Source of the DNA: an uncultured Oxalobacteraceae bacterium
Lineage (GTDB): Bacteria; Pseudomonadota; Gammaproteobacteria; Burkholderiales; Burkholderiaceae_D
Length of the DNA stretch: 8,414 bases
NCBI GenBank assembly: GCA_937996605.1
Contig: CALKVB010000538.1
Coordinates: 1 to 8,414 of the forward strand
Direction: 5' to 3'
Positions 7,070 to 8,414 of this stretch are shown here, piece after piece. Position 1 is the stretch's first letter, and each line of letters starts with the position of its first letter. The position numbers and the translations under genes are program-made. The notes under the pieces are model-generated. The model saw only the letters and a program-made list of their open reading frames with translations. It was not told the DNA's origin and ran no database searches.

Positions 7070-7888
7070 TTAGGCAGCGTCTTTGGCAGGATGCGATTGG
7101 CGGTGATAGAGAAACTCCAGTACCTGAGCTCGGTATTGTATGTAGTCATGATGGTGAGCGAGTGCCACGCGATCACGAGGTCGTGGCAGATCGACTGTCA
7201 GCACTTCGCCGATGGTGGCAGCAGGGCCATTGGTGAGCATGACGATCTTGTCGGACAACAAAACTGCTTCATCGACATCATGCGTAACCATCACTACGGT
7301 AGACTGGGTTTGCGCCACAATCTTCATCAATTCATCTTGCAAATGCGCCCGCGTGAGTGCATCAAGCGCGCCGAAAGGTTCGTCCATCAACAATACTTTG
7401 GGCTCAATCGCTAAGGCACGAGCGATGCCCACACGTTGCTTCATCCCTCCTGAAATCTCATGTGGACGCTTTTTTTCAGCAGCACTCAAGCCGACTAAGG
7501 CTAATGCGCGATGGGTACGATCAACTAATTTGCTCACACGTTCCGCGCGACCAAATACCCGTTCTACTGCGAGATAGATGTTTTCGAAACAGGTAAGCCA
7601 AGGCAGCAGGGAGTGGTTTTGGAAAACTACAGCGCGTTCTGGAGACGGCCCCGAGATCTCTTTATTGGCACAAATCAAGTTGCCACTGCTGGCCTTCGTT
7701 AGACCAGCGAGTAAGTTTAAGAGCGTCGATTTTCCGCAGCCAGAATGTCCGATCAGCGTAATGAATTCTCCTTTTGCAATGGTGAGATTGATGTCACTCA
7801 ATGCATGGAAGCTCGCTTGTTTGGTTTTGAACACCATATCGACGTGTTGCACCTCGATATACTTTTTATGCGTCGTGTTATCCATCAT
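7070..7888 (-). CDS. nrtD: Nitrate ABC transporter, ATP-binding subunit (NrtD/NasD type)
   Basis: This ATPase would power nitrate (and perhaps nitrite) import through the permease encoded just upstream, on the cytoplasmic face of the inner membrane. It has 272 residues and a complete ABC core: Walker A GHSGCGKST (47-55), Q-loop glutamine Q90 in VVFQN, signature SGGMKQ (146-151), Walker B VLLMDEP (165-171), D-loop ending at D176, and H-loop H203 in VTHD. It lacks the C-terminal solute-binding domain of cyanobacterial NrtC, so it is NrtD- or NasD-like. The family also includes taurine, sulfonate and cyanate transporters (SsuB/TauB type); the nitrate assignment rests on its place before nirB-nirD-nasA. 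Two adjacent ATGs compete: 7888, with AAGGA 4 nt away, and 7885, with a better 7-nt spacer. The upstream gap is 14 nt and the downstream gap 16 nt, which suggests co-transcription. Confidence 0.92.
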   Translation of the reverse strand: MMDNTTHKKYIEVQHVDMVFKTKQASFHALSDINLTIAKGEFITLIGHSGCGKSTLLNLLAGLTKASSGNLICANKEISGPSPERAVVFQNHSLLPWLTCFENIYLAVERVFGRAERVSKLVDRTHRALALVGLSAAEKKRPHEISGGMKQRVGIARALAIEPKVLLMDEPFGALDALTRAHLQDELMKIVAQTQSTVVMVTHDVDEAVLLSDKIVMLTNGPAATIGEVLTVDLPRPRDRVALAHHHDYIQYRAQVLEFLYHRQSHPAKDAA

Positions 7889-7892
7889 ATCT

Positions 7893-7897
7893 TCCTT
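7893..7897 (-). promoter_or_regulatory. Ribosome binding site of the ATPase gene
   Basis: AAGGA on the minus strand, part of a longer purine run at 7891-7899, lies 4 nt before the ATG at 7888 and 7 nt before the ATG at 7885. The spacing slightly favours the second ATG, which would shorten the protein by one residue. Confidence 0.5.
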
Positions 7898-7902
7898 CTA
7901 AC

Positions 7903-8414
7903 TCAGTTGCTGTCGTAGGTAAAAGCGCGCGCAGCGGCGACTAGGATTTGCTCGAGAATGAGGCCCACTAAACCAATGACGACAATGGCGATAATGATGT
8001 GCGGAACGTTTAGGTTATTCCATTCGTCCCAAACCCAAAAGCCGATACCTACACCCCCTGTCAGCATTTCAGCGGCGACGATGACTAACCATGCTGTGCC
8101 GATCGCCAGGCGGACACCAGTGAGCATGTAAGGCAGTACGCTGGGGAATAGAATGCTGGTAAAGATCTTCCATTCTGAAAGATCGAGCACTCGAGCCACG
8201 TTGAGGTAGTCTTGTGGTACCCGTTGAACCCCGATCGAAGTGTTAATGATCATAGGCCAGATGGAGCAAATAAAAATGGACCATATCGCCGCTGGGTGTG
8301 CTGCTTTGAATACCAACAAACCAATGGGTAACCAAGCAAGCGGAGAGACTGGCTTCAATAAACTGATGATAGGGTTAAACATCCCCGCTAAGAATTGAAA
8401 GCGTCCTATCATAA
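7903..8414 (-). CDS. nrtB: Nitrate ABC transporter permease, C-terminal part (5' end off window)
   Basis: This inner-membrane subunit forms the transport channel and pairs with the ATPase encoded 14 nt downstream. About 170 residues are visible; NrtB-type permeases are about 270-300, so the N-terminal third or more is beyond the right edge. The ATG at 8412 is internal, since the text resembles the middle of the family. Hydrophobic spans are seen around KPVSPLAWLPIGLLVF, AAIWSIFICSIWPMII, TGVRLAIGTAWLVIVAAEM and IIIAIVVIGLVGLILEQIL. The cytoplasmic coupling loop runs from VARVLDLSEWKIF to LFPSVLPYMLTGVRLA, the region of the ABC permease EAA motif. KPVSPLAWLPI and AAEMLTGGVGIGFWVWDEWNN are typical of NrtB/NasE. 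The related SsuC/TauC sulfonate permeases are the main alternative; the operon context argues for nitrate. The substrate-binding protein gene is expected just upstream, outside the window. Confidence 0.92.
   Translation of the reverse strand, partial: MIGRFQFLAGMFNPIISLLKPVSPLAWLPIGLLVFKAAHPAAIWSIFICSIWPMIINTSIGVQRVPQDYLNVARVLDLSEWKIFTSILFPSVLPYMLTGVRLAIGTAWLVIVAAEMLTGGVGIGFWVWDEWNNLNVPHIIIAIVVIGLVGLILEQILVAAARAFTYDSN

Noticed and set aside
7054..7176. In-frame 41-codon N-terminal extension of nirB up to an ATG at 7176
   Set aside because: It would overlap the 3' end of the ATPase gene, the extra residues do not resemble NirB, and GGAG at 7060-7063 together with the FAD motif marks 7053 as the start.
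6956..7414. Rightward 152-codon open frame opposite nirB and the ATPase gene
   Set aside because: It crosses two well-supported minus-strand genes, shows no recognisable domain and has no ribosome binding site. It is a shadow of their codon use.
8410..8412. ATG near the right edge as the permease start
   Set aside because: The visible protein is much shorter than the family and starts in mid-domain, so the gene continues beyond the window.

Overview
The window looks like a chromosomal fragment from a member of the Pseudomonadota, most likely beta- or gammaproteobacterial. The evidence is the gene order and the protein types: NirB and NirD, a NasA with a C-terminal BFD-type iron-sulfur domain, and a nitrate-type ABC transporter. 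Base composition looks close to balanced by eye, and no gene stands out as foreign. The taxonomic placement is inference; no rRNA or other marker gene is present.

Most of the window (about 1335-8414) is one leftward (minus-strand) nitrate assimilation operon. In transcription order it holds the 3' part of an NrtB-like ABC permease (cut by the right edge), an NrtD/NasD-like ATPase, the large assimilatory nitrite reductase subunit nirB, the Rieske-type small subunit nirD, and the assimilatory nitrate reductase nasA. Gaps are 14 nt (permease-ATPase), 16 nt (ATPase-nirB), 85 nt (nirB-nirD) and about 33 nt (nirD-nasA). The 85-nt gap is the only sizeable one; it holds a small hairpin and a weak promoter-like sequence. 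The products form a complete route: nitrate is imported by the ABC transporter, reduced to nitrite by NasA (Mo-bisPGD, Fe-S), then to ammonium by NirBD (FAD, Fe-S, siroheme). The periplasmic nitrate-binding protein (NrtA/NasF type), the operon promoter and any regulator must lie beyond the right edge.

The left part (1-1340) is the 3' part of a rightward gene for a cobalamin-binding radical SAM protein resembling BchE, the anaerobic Mg-protoporphyrin IX monomethyl ester cyclase of bacteriochlorophyll synthesis. It is open to the left edge and missing its N-terminus. If it is a true BchE, the host is probably an anoxygenic phototroph. It could also be a paralogue of unknown function.

The two transcription units converge and overlap by six bases: the palindrome TCATGA supplies the stop codon of both bchE-like and nasA. 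No convincing terminator is visible on either strand at this junction, so each transcript may run antisense into the other gene. No RNA genes, mobile elements, CRISPR arrays or large repeats were seen, and no stretch over 300 bases lacks a gene. I found no clearly new system here. The most interesting points are the overlapping convergent junction, the identity of the BchE-like protein and the nirB-nirD gap.
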